Shown here: positions 25,194 to 33,648 of the stretch, in pieces
Layout: each line of letters opens with the position of its first letter
How positions within the stretch are numbered: the first letter of the stretch is position 1
Assembly (NCBI RefSeq): GCF_013376175.1
Contig: NZ_JABXXR010000016.1
Location: 1 to 40,120 of the forward strand
DNA: 40,120 bases
Direction: 5' to 3'
From: Ameyamaea chiangmaiensis
GTDB lineage: Bacteria; Pseudomonadota; Alphaproteobacteria; Acetobacterales; Acetobacteraceae
Notes under the pieces: generated by a model
The model's input: only the letters and a program-made list of their open reading frames with translations
Database searches by the model: none
What the model was told of the DNA's origin: nothing
Translations under genes and position numbers: made by a program

Positions 25194-25462
25194 GGCACCA
25201 GCACACGGCGGTCCGTCAGGTCGGAGACCAGAGCCAGAACGTCCCCCGCGATGACACCGCGCGGTGCTGTGAATTTTTCGGCCAGAAGGTCGATGATCGT
25301 GCCCACGGACCGCTGTCCGTCAACCAGTTGCAGGACCTCCCCGGCGATGGGGTCGGCGACGAACGCCTTTTCCGGCGCCTGAATGACCCATTGGGTCCGC
25401 ACGCAGTCGTGCTGAAGGCGATAGCCGCGCGCGAAACGCAGGATGTCGCCCTCGGCACTCAT
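25190..25462 (-). CDS. pqqD: PqqA-binding chaperone PqqD
   Basis: A 90-residue protein, the PqqA peptide chaperone that works with PqqE. It has the family features: an N-terminal segment 'FARGYRLQHDCVRTQWVIQAPEKAF', then 'LQLVDGQRSVGTIIDLLAEKF' and a C-terminal helix and wing. Length is typical (90-95). Its ATG at 25462 overlaps the pqqC stop by four bases, and its stop overlaps pqqE the same way. Confidence 0.97.
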   Translation of the reverse strand: MSAEGDILRFARGYRLQHDCVRTQWVIQAPEKAFVADPIAGEVLQLVDGQRSVGTIIDLLAEKFTAPRGVIAGDVLALVSDLTDRRVLVP

Positions 25463-26214
25463 CGCGCCGCGTCCGTCCCGGGCACGAAAGCGCCGGGCGG
25501 CACGCGCGCCGGTGCCACATAGGCGTAGTCAAGCGCATCGAGCATCGACCACAGGATGCTGCATTTGAAGCGCAGGGCCTCCAGAACAGCCTGCTGCGTC
25601 TGGGGCGTCGTGGCGTGCTCGCGCACATAGGCCAGCGCGAAATCGGAATCGCGGGGCGCCTGCGTCAGGCGCGGCGTGAAATAGGCGAGCGTCTCGGGCG
25701 TTACGAAGTCGTAGTGACGCAACATGCCCGAGACGCGTTCGGAGATGATCGTGGGCGAAAACAGCTCGGTCAGGGAGGAGGCAATGGCCTCCAGAATGGA
25801 GCGGTCGCGCACGAATTCGACATAGGCGTCGACGGCAAAGCGCGTTGCCGGCAACAGCCCGTCCAGCGACGTGACGTACCCTTCCTCCAGACCCAGCCCA
25901 TCGGTCAGCTTGAGCCAGCGCGCCACGCCGCCCGTGCCCGGGGCGTCGCCATCGTGATCCTCGATCCGGCGCCGCCACTCGCGGCGCAGCTCCGCGGTCG
26001 GCAGACGCGCCAGCAAGGTCGCGTCCTTGGCCGGGATACGGGCCTGATAATAATAGCGATTGAGCGCCCAAGCCTGAACCTGCGCCCGGTTCAGCTTGCC
26101 GTCGTGCAGGGCGCGATGGAACGGATGACGGTTATGGTACCGTTCCGCGCCGATCGCGCGCAGCGCCTGTTCGAGTTCATCGGCGCTCAGAAGCGTTGGG
26201 TTGGTCGCGGTCAT
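25459..26214 (-). CDS. pqqC: Pyrroloquinoline-quinone synthase PqqC
   Basis: A 251-residue all-helical oxidase. It performs the last step of PQQ synthesis, ring closure and eight-electron oxidation of the AHQQ intermediate, without a metal. Characteristic blocks are YHNRHPFHRALHDGKL, WALNRYYYQARIPAKDA, RRIEDHDGD and SLTELFSPTIISERVSGMLRHYDF. ATG 26214 overlaps the pqqB stop by four bases, and the length fits the family, so the 12 codons upstream in the open frame are not used. Confidence 0.98.
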   Translation of the reverse strand: MTATNPTLLSADELEQALRAIGAERYHNRHPFHRALHDGKLNRAQVQAWALNRYYYQARIPAKDATLLARLPTAELRREWRRRIEDHDGDAPGTGGVARWLKLTDGLGLEEGYVTSLDGLLPATRFAVDAYVEFVRDRSILEAIASSLTELFSPTIISERVSGMLRHYDFVTPETLAYFTPRLTQAPRDSDFALAYVREHATTPQTQQAVLEALRFKCSILWSMLDALDYAYVAPARVPPGAFVPGTDAAR

Positions 26215-27134
26215 AGGGTCACTCTCATGCCGTCGAAGGCAACCTCCCACCCGGCCTCGCCGACGGCCGCCCGCTCGGCGGAATCGGCCAGAAGAATCGG
26301 GTTGGAGTTGTTGATATGGATGAAGATACGCCGACCGATCGCGTGCGGGGCCAGCAGCGCCATCACGCCGTCCTCGCCCGAGACCGACAGATGGCCCATC
26401 CGTCGCCCGGTTTTGGGCCCGAGTCCCGCCGCGATCATCTCGTCGTCGCGCCAGAGCGTGCCGTCGAACAGCACCGCATCCGCGCCCTCGACACGCGCGC
26501 GGACGGCGTCATTCAACGCGGCACAGCCCGGAATGAACACGATGCGACGCGACCCGTCGGTGATGTCCAGCCCCACCGTCTCGCCGTTGTCGATCAGGGC
26601 GGCGGGATCGGCCACGGACTCGGCGTACAGCGGCACCTTGCCGGGAACGGAGAAACTGGTGACGATCAGTCCCGAAAGACGACCGTCCTTGAGCGGCAGC
26701 GGGAAACCCGTGTCGTGGGGCATCGCGACCCGCGCCACGATCTCCCGGTTCAGGGCCTCGAAAATCGGATTGGCGTCGAGCATGGCCAGAACACGCGGAT
26801 CGGCGAACACCGTGAAAGGCTCGCGCTCGCGCAATGTCAGCAGTCCGGCGATCGTATCGACCTCGCCGCCCGTCAGGATCACGCCCTGCAGCGGCGTAGA
26901 ACGCAGCCCCTCACGGGGATGGAGGGCCGGTGTGGCGGTGATCTGGGCCCGAAGATCGGGCGATGCGTTGACCACGAACCAGTTGTGCCCGTCGCCGCTG
27001 ATCGCGATCGACGCCTGTGACCGCGGCGGGGCGGCGGGGTCGCCGGCGCGTGCGCGACGGCAGCCTTCCGCGTTGGAATTCCACTGTGGGAAGCCGCCGC
27101 CGGCGGCGGCCCCGAGGACGATCAGGTCAATCAT
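26211..27134 (-). CDS. pqqB: PQQ biosynthesis protein PqqB (metallo-beta-lactamase fold)
   Basis: A 307-residue protein of the metallo-beta-lactamase superfamily. It is thought to hydroxylate the tyrosine of the diamino acid intermediate. The opening MIDLIVLGAAAGGGFPQWN is diagnostic. Other landmarks are VILTGGEVDTIAGLLTLRE, 'DAVLFDGTLWRDDEM' and HINNSNPIL. The ATG at 27134 is used because known PqqB proteins start right at this point; an in-frame TTG five codons upstream is less likely. It is separated from pqqA by 88 bp containing a strong hairpin. Confidence 0.98.
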   Translation of the reverse strand: MIDLIVLGAAAGGGFPQWNSNAEGCRRARAGDPAAPPRSQASIAISGDGHNWFVVNASPDLRAQITATPALHPREGLRSTPLQGVILTGGEVDTIAGLLTLREREPFTVFADPRVLAMLDANPIFEALNREIVARVAMPHDTGFPLPLKDGRLSGLIVTSFSVPGKVPLYAESVADPAALIDNGETVGLDITDGSRRIVFIPGCAALNDAVRARVEGADAVLFDGTLWRDDEMIAAGLGPKTGRRMGHLSVSGEDGVMALLAPHAIGRRIFIHINNSNPILLADSAERAAVGEAGWEVAFDGMRVTL

Positions 27135-27152
27135 GGGACGCCAATGCAATCC

Positions 27153-27181
27153 GGGGCCGCCCGTGTCAAACGGACGGCCCC
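27153..27181 (-). terminator. Intercistronic hairpin between pqqA and pqqB (attenuator or partial terminator)
   Basis: GGGGCCG (27153-27159) and CGGCCCC (27175-27181) are exact complements. The stem continues inward with CCCGT/ACGGA, giving 12 pairs (one a G-U wobble on the transcript) around a five-base loop. No U-run follows on the minus strand. Stem-loops here are a known feature of pqq operons, where the short pqqA message is far more abundant than pqqB-E. The structure is observed, while its effect in this organism is inferred. Confidence 0.65.
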
Positions 27182-27222
27182 GGCAGGACTACTCATGAAC
27201 CTGGTGGGTCCTGGCGGCGGCC

Positions 27223-27303
27223 TTACTTCTTCTGGCCGCACACATAGCTGTTGATCTCCGCGCCCAGCGGAACTTCGGTGATCTTCGGGGTGGTCCAGGC
27301 CAT
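27223..27303 (-). CDS. pqqA: PQQ precursor peptide PqqA
   Basis: A 26-residue peptide, too short for routine gene finding. Its glutamate and tyrosine become the PQQ skeleton. They fall exactly at the conserved positions E16 and Y20 in GAEINSYVCG, after the typical MAWTTPKI.EV start. The ATG at 27303 has AGGAG (CAGGAGATATCCC before the ATG). First gene of pqqABCDE. Confidence 0.97.
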   Translation of the reverse strand: MAWTTPKITEVPLGAEINSYVCGQKK

Positions 27304-27604
27304 GGGATATCTCCTGATTGAACAGCGTCCGCCCAGTGATGCGAACTCCTCGGCAGCCTGCGACCGTTTCGCCACCCTGTGCAAGTCCGTTTTTCCGCGT
27401 GGATATGCGTTGGCGACATGTAATGGCCGACATTGTGTATGGTCACGTTTTGTTGAACGATCGACCGTCCGCCGTCCCGCGCCATATCCGCGCGTGCGGC
27501 CCCGACCGCGCGTTGCACGATCGCCGTCGGCGGACGATCCTTGATCGCCAGACGTCGGGCGGTTGGTGCACCGCTGACGCACAAGACACGGAAAGTGCAT
27601 ACGC
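27304..27604. other. Divergent intergenic region between pqqA and xylB
   Basis: This 301-bp stretch has no plausible coding sequence. It must hold the pqqA promoter (minus) and the xylB promoter (plus). I looked for -35/-10 pairs on both strands and found none convincing. The AT-richest portion (about 27420-27460) is the likeliest promoter zone. A near-repeat GGCGACAT / GGCCGACAT at about 27412-27434 is the only other pattern noted. Confidence 0.5.
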
Positions 27605-29056
27605 ATGTTCATCGGCATCGATCTCGGAACCTCCGGCATCAAGGTACTCCTCGTGGACGAGGCGCAGCGCGTCGTCGCCAGCCACACCGAATCGCTGCGG
27701 GTGTCCAACCCGCATCCGGGTTGGAGCGAGCAGGACCCGGCCGACTGGTGGACGGCGCTGCTCGCCGCGTGCGATCGGCTGGCGGCCGAGCACCCCGCCG
27801 CGATGGCCGCGGTCCGGGGTATCGGTCTCTCCGGGCAACAGCACGGCGCGGTGCTGCTGGACGCAGGCGACGCTGTCCTGCGGCCCTGCATCCTGTGGAA
27901 CGACGTGCGCAGCGTGGCCGAATGCGCGGCGTTCGAGGCCGCCTTTCCCGACTCGCGGCAGGTTACGGGCAATCTCGCGATGCCCGGCTTCACCGCGCCC
28001 AAGCTGCTGTGGGTCAAGGCGCACGAGCCGGAGATTTTCGCCCGGACCCGCACGGTGCTTCTGCCGAAGGCGTGGGTTCGTCTGATGCTGACCGGCGAGA
28101 AGATCGAGGACATGTCCGATGCCTCGGGCACGCTGTGGCTCGACGTCGGGGCCAGGCGCTGGTCGCGGGCGGCACTGGACGCGACCGGCCTGGACGAGCG
28201 CGCGATGCCGCGTCTGGTGGAGGGCACGGCGCCTGCGGGACAGTTGCTGCCCGAACTGGTGCAACGGTGGGGCATGGCGAGCGCGCCGGTGGTCGCCGGA
28301 AGCGCCGGGGACAACGCCGCCGGCGCCGTCGGGCTGGGGGCGGTAAAGCCCGGACAGTCCTTCGTCTCGCTGGGGACGTCGGGTGTTGTGTGGGCGACGA
28401 CGGACCGGTTCCGGCCCAATGCGGGCGACGCCGTGCATGCGTTCTGTCACACCGTGCCCGATACGTGGCATCAGATGGGCGTGACTCTGTCCGCCGCGGC
28501 CTCGCTGGCATGGTGGAGTCGTATCGCGGGGCGATCGGAGGGCGATCTGATCGCCGAAGTGCCCGAGCGTATCGAGGCACCAGGCACGGCGCTCTTCGCG
28601 CCCTATCTGTCGGGCGAACGAACGCCGCACAACGATGGTGCCGTACGCGGCGCGTTCGTCCATCTGGCCCAGGACACCGATCGTGCGGCGCTGACGCAGG
28701 CGGTTCTGGAAGGGGTCGCGTTTTCGCTGCGCGACGCGCTGGAGGGGCTGCGTGCCGCCGGCAGCACCGTGACGGAGGCCGACGTCATCGGGGGTGGCTC
28801 GAAAAGTCGCGTCTGGGTCGAGATTATCGCCGCGACCCTTGGGATCACGCTGCACAGGCTGGCGCAGGGCGAAACCGGGGGCGCGTTCGGCGCGGCGCGG
28901 CTGGCCCGGATCGCGGCAACCGGCGAGGCGGTGGAGTCGGTGTGCACGCCGCCCGAGCGGCTGGAAAGCATAACGCCGGACCCTTCGCTTCGGGCCGCCT
29001 ATGATCAGGCCTACGCGCGGTATCGTACGGTCTATCCCGCGATACGATCGCTGTAA
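27605..29056 (+). CDS. xylB: Xylulokinase
   Basis: A 483-residue FGGY-family sugar kinase that phosphorylates D-xylulose to D-xylulose 5-phosphate for the pentose phosphate pathway. The actin-like ATPase opening FIGIDLGTSGIKVLLVD, the catalytic region GIGLSGQQHGAVLLD and the second domain's GSAGDNAAGAVGLG and VAFSLRDALEGLRAAG blocks are all present, as is the ADP-binding GGGSKSRVWVEI. Length is normal. No xylose isomerase or xylitol dehydrogenase is nearby; acetic acid bacteria commonly get xylulose from polyol oxidation. The GGAAAG before ATG 27605 is weak. Confidence 0.95.
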   Translation: MFIGIDLGTSGIKVLLVDEAQRVVASHTESLRVSNPHPGWSEQDPADWWTALLAACDRLAAEHPAAMAAVRGIGLSGQQHGAVLLDAGDAVLRPCILWNDVRSVAECAAFEAAFPDSRQVTGNLAMPGFTAPKLLWVKAHEPEIFARTRTVLLPKAWVRLMLTGEKIEDMSDASGTLWLDVGARRWSRAALDATGLDERAMPRLVEGTAPAGQLLPELVQRWGMASAPVVAGSAGDNAAGAVGLGAVKPGQSFVSLGTSGVVWATTDRFRPNAGDAVHAFCHTVPDTWHQMGVTLSAAASLAWWSRIAGRSEGDLIAEVPERIEAPGTALFAPYLSGERTPHNDGAVRGAFVHLAQDTDRAALTQAVLEGVAFSLRDALEGLRAAGSTVTEADVIGGGSKSRVWVEIIAATLGITLHRLAQGETGGAFGAARLARIAATGEAVESVCTPPERLESITPDPSLRAAYDQAYARYRTVYPAIRSL

Positions 29057-29139
29057 GGATCGTTGCGGCGGCGGAGGCGACCTTGCGACGACCGGGTGCC
29101 TTCGTTAGGGAATGTGCGTTGTCCGACAAGGAGTTAGTG

Positions 29140-31308
29140 GTGAGCCGACAGCGACTGCCCCTCTGGCGTCTTGCCTACCGGCGTGCGGCTGACCGTCTGC
29201 CGATGCTCCGCGCCGCAGCCCTTGGCGCGCGCGCCGCGCGCGAGGCTCTGCGGCCAGCCGTGTCCGGGGTGCCGGGGGATGATATCGTCTCTCCGATCAC
29301 CGTGGAGGAAGAACCCCTGCCGCCGCCGCCCTCGGCCCGGCTCCGGGACACCGGTCGACGCGTGCTGTTCGTCAGTGCCGAACCCTCGACACCCGGGCAC
29401 ATCTATCGGTGCGAGCATCAGGCCGAAGCGGTTCGTATGGCGGGGCACGAGGCCCGGATCATCGCCCTCGGCGATGTGGGGCCGGACAGTGTCGCCTGGG
29501 CCGAGGTGCTGGTTCTGTGGCGCGTCGCATACTCGACGCATGTGCACACGATGCTCGATCTGGCCCGGAACCGGCCCGCGCCCGCGCACGTCGTCTTCGA
29601 CGTGGACGACCTGATCGTCCTGCCCGAACTGGCGCGGCCGCACATCATCGACGGCATACGCACCAACAGTGCCGACGGCCAGACCGAGTCGCAGTGGTCG
29701 CACTGGTTCCTGGACGAGCAGCGCACCCTGTCGGCGTCCGATGCGGCGTTTTCCACCACGCGCCCGCTGGCCCGTGCCCTGCGCGCCTTTCGTCCCGTCG
29801 GTCTGGTGCTGCCCAATACGTTCAGCCCCCGTCAGCGCGACGTGTCGCGGGTCGCGGCGCGCACGCGGGCGCAGCTGCCGGGCGACGGGCTGTTTCGCAT
29901 CGGCTACGCGGCGGGAACGCGCTCTCACCAGCGCGACTTCGCGGTCGCGGCACCGGCCATCGCCGCCGTGCTGCGCGATGTCGCGCACGCGCGCCTGGTG
30001 TTGTTTCGGGCCGTGTCCGGCGATGCCCCCCTGCTGCTGCTGGAGGAATTCCCTGCGTTCGAGGGCCTGGAGCGGCAGATTGAATGGCGGGTAAGCGTGC
30101 CGTTCGACGAGTTCGCGCGCGAACTGGCGCGGTTCGACGTGTCCATCGCGCCGCTGGACATCGGTAATCCGTTTTGTGAGGCCAAGAGCGAGATCAAATA
30201 CACCGAGGCCGCGCTGTGCGACGTGCCCTGCATCGCCTCGGCGACCGAGACGTTCCGTGAGGCGATCCGGCACGGTGAGACGGGTCTGCTGGCGACGTCC
30301 TCGGAGGAGTGGGAGGCTGCGTTGCGCGGCCTGATCGCCGATCCGGGGCGCGCGCGTGCCCTTGGGCGGGCCGCGCGATGGCACGTGCTGGCCCATTACG
30401 GGATCGAGCGACAGGCGCGTGCGCTCCATACTTATCTGGCCGGCCTGTCATCCGAACGCGCGGCGGCCGACAGCGCGGAGCTGTTGCTGCGCCGGGCCGC
30501 CGATCCCGCTTGGCGTGCGCCCGACGTGCCGTCGCACCATGTGCTGTATGCCTGCGACCAGTTGGGTCAGGCCGCCGTGTCGGTCGTGGTGACCTGTTAC
30601 AACTATGCCCGCTTCGTGCGCGAGGCGCTGGAGTCGGTCGCGGCCCAGACCCTGACCGCGCTCGACCTGATCGTGGTCGATGACGGGTCGCAGGACGGCG
30701 CGCCCGAGGTGATCGTGGCATGGTGCGAGGACAATCGGTCGCGGTTCAACCGCGTCGTCGTCCTGCAGTCCGATCGCAACTGCGGTCTCGGGGGCGCGCG
30801 CAACATCGGCATGAACGCGGTCGAGACGGCCTACGCGATGCAGCTCGATGCCGATAATGTCCTGCTGCCGCTGGCCTGCGAACGCCTCCTGAGCACGATT
30901 CGCGCCCACCATGCGGCCTATGCCTACCCGGTGATCAAGCAGGTCGGTGGCCGGGAGGTCACGTGGCTCGGCCGCAGCCGTGTGGGGCCTCTGGGCTTCG
31001 TTGGTGCCAATTCCGTCGACGCGATGGCCATGGTAGCGACATGGGCGTGGGCCGCGGTCGGAGGATACTATGTCCGGCGCGATGCGATGGGCTGGGAAGA
31101 TTACGACCTGTGGTGCTGTTTCGCCGAACAAGGCCTGCACGGCGTACATCATAGTGAAATACTGGCCCATTATAGGCTGCATGGCACGGCCATGACCAAC
31201 GACGTGACCGAGCGCGCGGAGCACAAGCAGCGTGTCGTGGCGCACGTCGGGGCGCGTCATCCGTGGCTGTCGCTGTTTGACGAAGCCGCCCGACAGCGCG
31301 ATCTCTGA
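29140..31308 (+). CDS. Two-domain glycosyltransferase (GT-B-like half fused to a GT2 half)
   Basis: A 722-residue cytoplasmic protein with two transferase-like halves. Residues about 70-420 look like a GT-B (GT4-type) enzyme: 'VLFVSAEPSTPGHIYRCEHQ', FDVDDLIVLPELARPHI and the donor-site-like SEIKYTEAALCDVPCIASATETFREAIRHGETGLL. Residues about 480-720 are a GT2 (GT-A) domain: VSVVVTCYNYARFVREALESV, IVVDDGSQD, NIGMNAV and a DXD-like LDADN. Start GTG 29140 is chosen, with AAGGAG six bases before it; the frame upstream is open to 29083. No membrane segments. It probably builds a surface polysaccharide; the sugars are unknown. It lies 83 bp after xylB. Confidence 0.88.
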   Translation: MSRQRLPLWRLAYRRAADRLPMLRAAALGARAAREALRPAVSGVPGDDIVSPITVEEEPLPPPPSARLRDTGRRVLFVSAEPSTPGHIYRCEHQAEAVRMAGHEARIIALGDVGPDSVAWAEVLVLWRVAYSTHVHTMLDLARNRPAPAHVVFDVDDLIVLPELARPHIIDGIRTNSADGQTESQWSHWFLDEQRTLSASDAAFSTTRPLARALRAFRPVGLVLPNTFSPRQRDVSRVAARTRAQLPGDGLFRIGYAAGTRSHQRDFAVAAPAIAAVLRDVAHARLVLFRAVSGDAPLLLLEEFPAFEGLERQIEWRVSVPFDEFARELARFDVSIAPLDIGNPFCEAKSEIKYTEAALCDVPCIASATETFREAIRHGETGLLATSSEEWEAALRGLIADPGRARALGRAARWHVLAHYGIERQARALHTYLAGLSSERAAADSAELLLRRAADPAWRAPDVPSHHVLYACDQLGQAAVSVVVTCYNYARFVREALESVAAQTLTALDLIVVDDGSQDGAPEVIVAWCEDNRSRFNRVVVLQSDRNCGLGGARNIGMNAVETAYAMQLDADNVLLPLACERLLSTIRAHHAAYAYPVIKQVGGREVTWLGRSRVGPLGFVGANSVDAMAMVATWAWAAVGGYYVRRDAMGWEDYDLWCCFAEQGLHGVHHSEILAHYRLHGTAMTNDVTERAEHKQRVVAHVGARHPWLSLFDEAARQRDL

Positions 31309-31311
31309 CGG

Positions 31312-31554
31312 TCAGGGCCGAGCCGGGCTTGGCAGGTGGTTCGGGCACAGAGCCGTATGGTTTCCCGGCGGGCAGAGGTTAAGATAGGTCTTGGGCACCG
31401 GCGGCAGGACGAAGGTCAGCCATGCCCAGATCGCAACCAGAGCGACGCTGAGCCCGATCAGCAGCCAGTAGCCGGGCCGCGGCTTCAGCGGCGGTTCGGG
31501 AGGGCGCGGCGAAGGCGGCTGGTCGTCACCGAAAATCTCGTCATAATCACTCAT
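31312..31554 (-). CDS. Small single-pass membrane protein
   Basis: An 80-residue protein. An acidic start (MSDYDEIFGDD) is followed by a proline-rich stretch PPSPRPPEPPLKPRP, one transmembrane helix at about residues 29-50 (WLLIGLSVALVAIWAWL) and a short tail with two cysteines (NLCPP, ALCPN). This shape fits small inner-membrane proteins of unknown function common in alphaproteobacteria. It starts 11 bp after the thyX stop, so probably shares its transcript. It is convergent with the glycosyltransferase gene, three bases between stops. No strong Shine-Dalgarno. Confidence 0.7.
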   Translation of the reverse strand: MSDYDEIFGDDQPPSPRPPEPPLKPRPGYWLLIGLSVALVAIWAWLTFVLPPVPKTYLNLCPPGNHTALCPNHLPSPARP

Positions 31555-31565
31555 GGTCCGGCCGG

Positions 31566-32483
31566 TCAGGCCGTGCGGCCCAGGGCTGCCATCATCTCGG
31601 TGAATTCGCGCCGGCTCAGCCCGGAATTCTCGGCCGTCACGGCATCGCCGTCGAGCATCCGGCGCAAGGCGTCCAGCATTCCCGACGACAGGGTGAAGGC
31701 GCCGACGCGGTAATCCTCGAACGCGGCGGCGGCGGCAGGCACCCAGGCGCGCAGGATATCGAGCATCGCTTCGGCATAGACACGGATTTCATACTGCGCG
31801 TGCGGGTCGATCCGCAGCGCGATGAAATGCATCAGATTGTGCAGGTCGATCTTCCAGTACCACTGCGTGTAGGTGTTCAGCGTTAGGTTCATCCGCGCCA
31901 GTTCGCGCGCCAGACCGATTCCGTCCTCGTCGGTGTTCAGCATCGTCTCGTAGTGGGTGAAGCACTGCATCGCGTCGCCGCGCAGCATGTCCATCACGCG
32001 TCCGGCGGTCGCGGGCGGCAGTGTCTCGGCGCGGCCCTGACGGTTGCTGGCACTCTGCGCCGCCAGCTGTTCGGGTGCGGGGAGATAGAATTCCCGGTCC
32101 AGGATCGAATAACGCGCGGAGTACTCGTTCACGCTGGCCATGCGGTGGCGGATCCACTGGCGCGCGACGAAGATCGGCAGCTTCACATGGAACTTGATCT
32201 CGCACATCTCGAACGGCGTGGAGTGGCGGTGGCGCATCAGATAGCGGATCAGGCCCGCGTCCTCGCTGACCTTGCGGGTGCCGCGTCCATAGGACACGCG
32301 CGCGGCCTGCACGATGGCGCTATCGTCCCCCATGTAGTCGATGACGCGCAGGAAGCCATGGTCCAGCAGCGGGACGGCCTCGAACAGGCGCTCTTCCAGC
32401 GCGGGCACGGTCGCGCGGCGCGTAGTCGCGCTGGCGGCGCGCTGGGTTTCGATATCGGTGCGTTGGGCGTCGGTCAGTGGCAT
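31566..32483 (-). CDS. thyX: FAD-dependent thymidylate synthase
   Basis: A 305-residue ThyX. It methylates dUMP to dTMP using methylene-tetrahydrofolate, FAD and NADPH, replacing ThyA. The ThyX signature RHR-x-x-S is seen at 112-117 ([16 protein letters not shown]), with a second motif [16 protein letters not shown] around 83-98. The N-terminal 35 residues or so are an extra, common in alphaproteobacterial ThyX. Start ATG 32483. Divergent from ssrA. Confidence 0.97.
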   Translation of the reverse strand: MPLTDAQRTDIETQRAASATTRRATVPALEERLFEAVPLLDHGFLRVIDYMGDDSAIVQAARVSYGRGTRKVSEDAGLIRYLMRHRHSTPFEMCEIKFHVKLPIFVARQWIRHRMASVNEYSARYSILDREFYLPAPEQLAAQSASNRQGRAETLPPATAGRVMDMLRGDAMQCFTHYETMLNTDEDGIGLARELARMNLTLNTYTQWYWKIDLHNLMHFIALRIDPHAQYEIRVYAEAMLDILRAWVPAAAAAFEDYRVGAFTLSSGMLDALRRMLDGDAVTAENSGLSRREFTEMMAALGRTA

Positions 32484-32524
32484 GGCCCCTTATAGGCGGC
32501 CAGGGGTCTCCCGGGGAAGGGGTC

Positions 32525-32553
32525 TTGCCGGTCCCCGGAACACAGCCTATATC
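32525..32553 (+). promoter_or_regulatory. Sigma-70-type promoter for ssrA
   Basis: TTGCCG (32525-32530) and TATATC (32548-32553) are separated by exactly 17 bp. The predicted transcription start, about 32560, lies just before the acceptor piece of the tmRNA, which is what a permuted ssrA gene needs. Confidence 0.6.
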
Positions 32554-32559
32554 AGGCGT

Positions 32560-32860
32560 GCCGGAGGGCTTGCCCTTGGCTATGGCGATAAACGGTATGT
32601 GGAATAATCGTTGCGGACCCGGGGGCAGTGCCCGGCGTCTCCACCAGTCAAGCCGCGTCAGCGGGGCGGCCATGCGGGGACGAAACAGGCTCGACGCGCG
32701 TGGTAAAGACATATCTTTTGCCCGGCATTGTACCACCGTCATCGGGCTAAATCACAAGTGCCAATGATAACTCTGAGGTGCTCGCTGTCGCTGCATAAGT
32801 GACAAGCGCGGTTCGGGAGGCACCGGGCAACAGAAGCCCTCCCACCTTCGGCCCTGCCGG
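32560..32860 (+). ncRNA. ssrA: Transfer-messenger RNA, circularly permuted two-piece form
   Basis: The acceptor piece comes first and ends in CGTCTCCACCA (CCA end at 32646), preceded by the arm CGGGGGCAGTGCCCG. A spacer of about 29 bp follows. The coding piece then begins GGGGACG at 32676-32682, which pairs with CGTCTCC to rebuild the seven-pair acceptor stem (one G-U), followed by the D-loop-like AAACAGGCTCGACG. The tag frame at 32760-32798 starts at the resume codon GCC and reads ANDNSEVLAVAA, then TAA; the AND start and hydrophobic VAA end are what ClpXP and SspB recognise. A GGGAGG/CCTCCC stem (32815-32843) follows. Outer ends are approximate. Precursor processing removes the spacer. It rescues stalled ribosomes and tags the unfinished protein. 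Confidence 0.95.
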
Positions 32861-32993
32861 CTGGCCCACCGTTTCGCACGCACTGTGACGCTGGTGCGCG
32901 TCCGCCACCCTTGTCAGCGCGACGGGTTTGACGCATGGCTTGGGCAAACTCCCACAGACGCGGCGCCAGCGCCCCGATGGAACAGAGTCAGAT

Positions 32994-33539
32994 ATGACCG
33001 ACGACAGCGACGAATCCGGTTTCGACGGACTGATACCGGACTCCCTCCTGCCCTACGATCGCTGGATCGAGGACGCCTACCGGCAGGTCATGCTGCGTGC
33101 CCTCGACCATGCCGCCGTGCACGGCCTGCCCGGCGAGCACCATTTCTACATCACGTTTCGCACGGACTGGACTGGCGTCGTCATTCCGCCGCGCCTGCGG
33201 GCCCAGTACCCGCATGAAATGACCATCGTTCTGCAGCACCAGTTCTGGGACCTGAAGGTCGATCACGCCGCCGGCGTGATTTCGGTCGGCCTGTCCTTCG
33301 GGGGCACCGGCAGCATTCTGTCGATCCCCGTCGCCGCGGTGACCGCCTTCGCCGACCCGTCGATCCAGATGGCCCTGCGCTTTACCCTTAGCGAGGACGA
33401 GACCGCGGACGAAGCCGGCACCGGGGATGGGGATGCCGTAACCGAAGTCGCCGACGACAAGGCGGAGGGCGACGACGTCGCCGCGCCGCAGGTCGTCTCG
33501 CTTGACGCGTTCCGCAAGCGGGGGCCGTCCTCGACCTGA
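32994..33539 (+). CDS. sspB: ClpXP adaptor SspB, alphaproteobacterial type
   Basis: A 181-residue protein of the SspB family. SspB binds the first half of the tmRNA tag and delivers tagged proteins to the ClpXP protease. The substrate-binding domain covers about residues 18-130, with [38 protein letters not shown] as core. A flexible acidic linker ([14 protein letters not shown]...) follows, then the short C-terminal ClpX-binding tail [10 protein letters not shown]. This domain-linker-tail plan is typical. ATG 32994 is used, with only a weak AGAG before it. Its gene sits about 130 bp downstream of ssrA on the same strand, so the tag and its reader are side by side. Confidence 0.94.
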   Translation: MTDDSDESGFDGLIPDSLLPYDRWIEDAYRQVMLRALDHAAVHGLPGEHHFYITFRTDWTGVVIPPRLRAQYPHEMTIVLQHQFWDLKVDHAAGVISVGLSFGGTGSILSIPVAAVTAFADPSIQMALRFTLSEDETADEAGTGDGDAVTEVADDKAEGDDVAAPQVVSLDAFRKRGPSST

Positions 33540-33648
33540 CCACCTCGCGGGACGCCCGGAGGGAGCCGGGCGTTCCAGCCCGATCTTCCGGCCCCCGCAA
33601 GAACCCGAACAGAGTCATGGGCGGCCTTCAAATACAGGAGCAACGTCC

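Noticed and set aside
27304-27604. Possible -35/-10 pairs for pqqA and xylB
   Set aside because: All candidates needed wrong spacing or poor boxes on both strands, so none is listed as a promoter.
32477-32767. 96-codon plus-strand frame through the ssrA region
   Set aside because: It runs across the tmRNA acceptor piece, the spacer and part of the coding piece; the RNA features explain the sequence.
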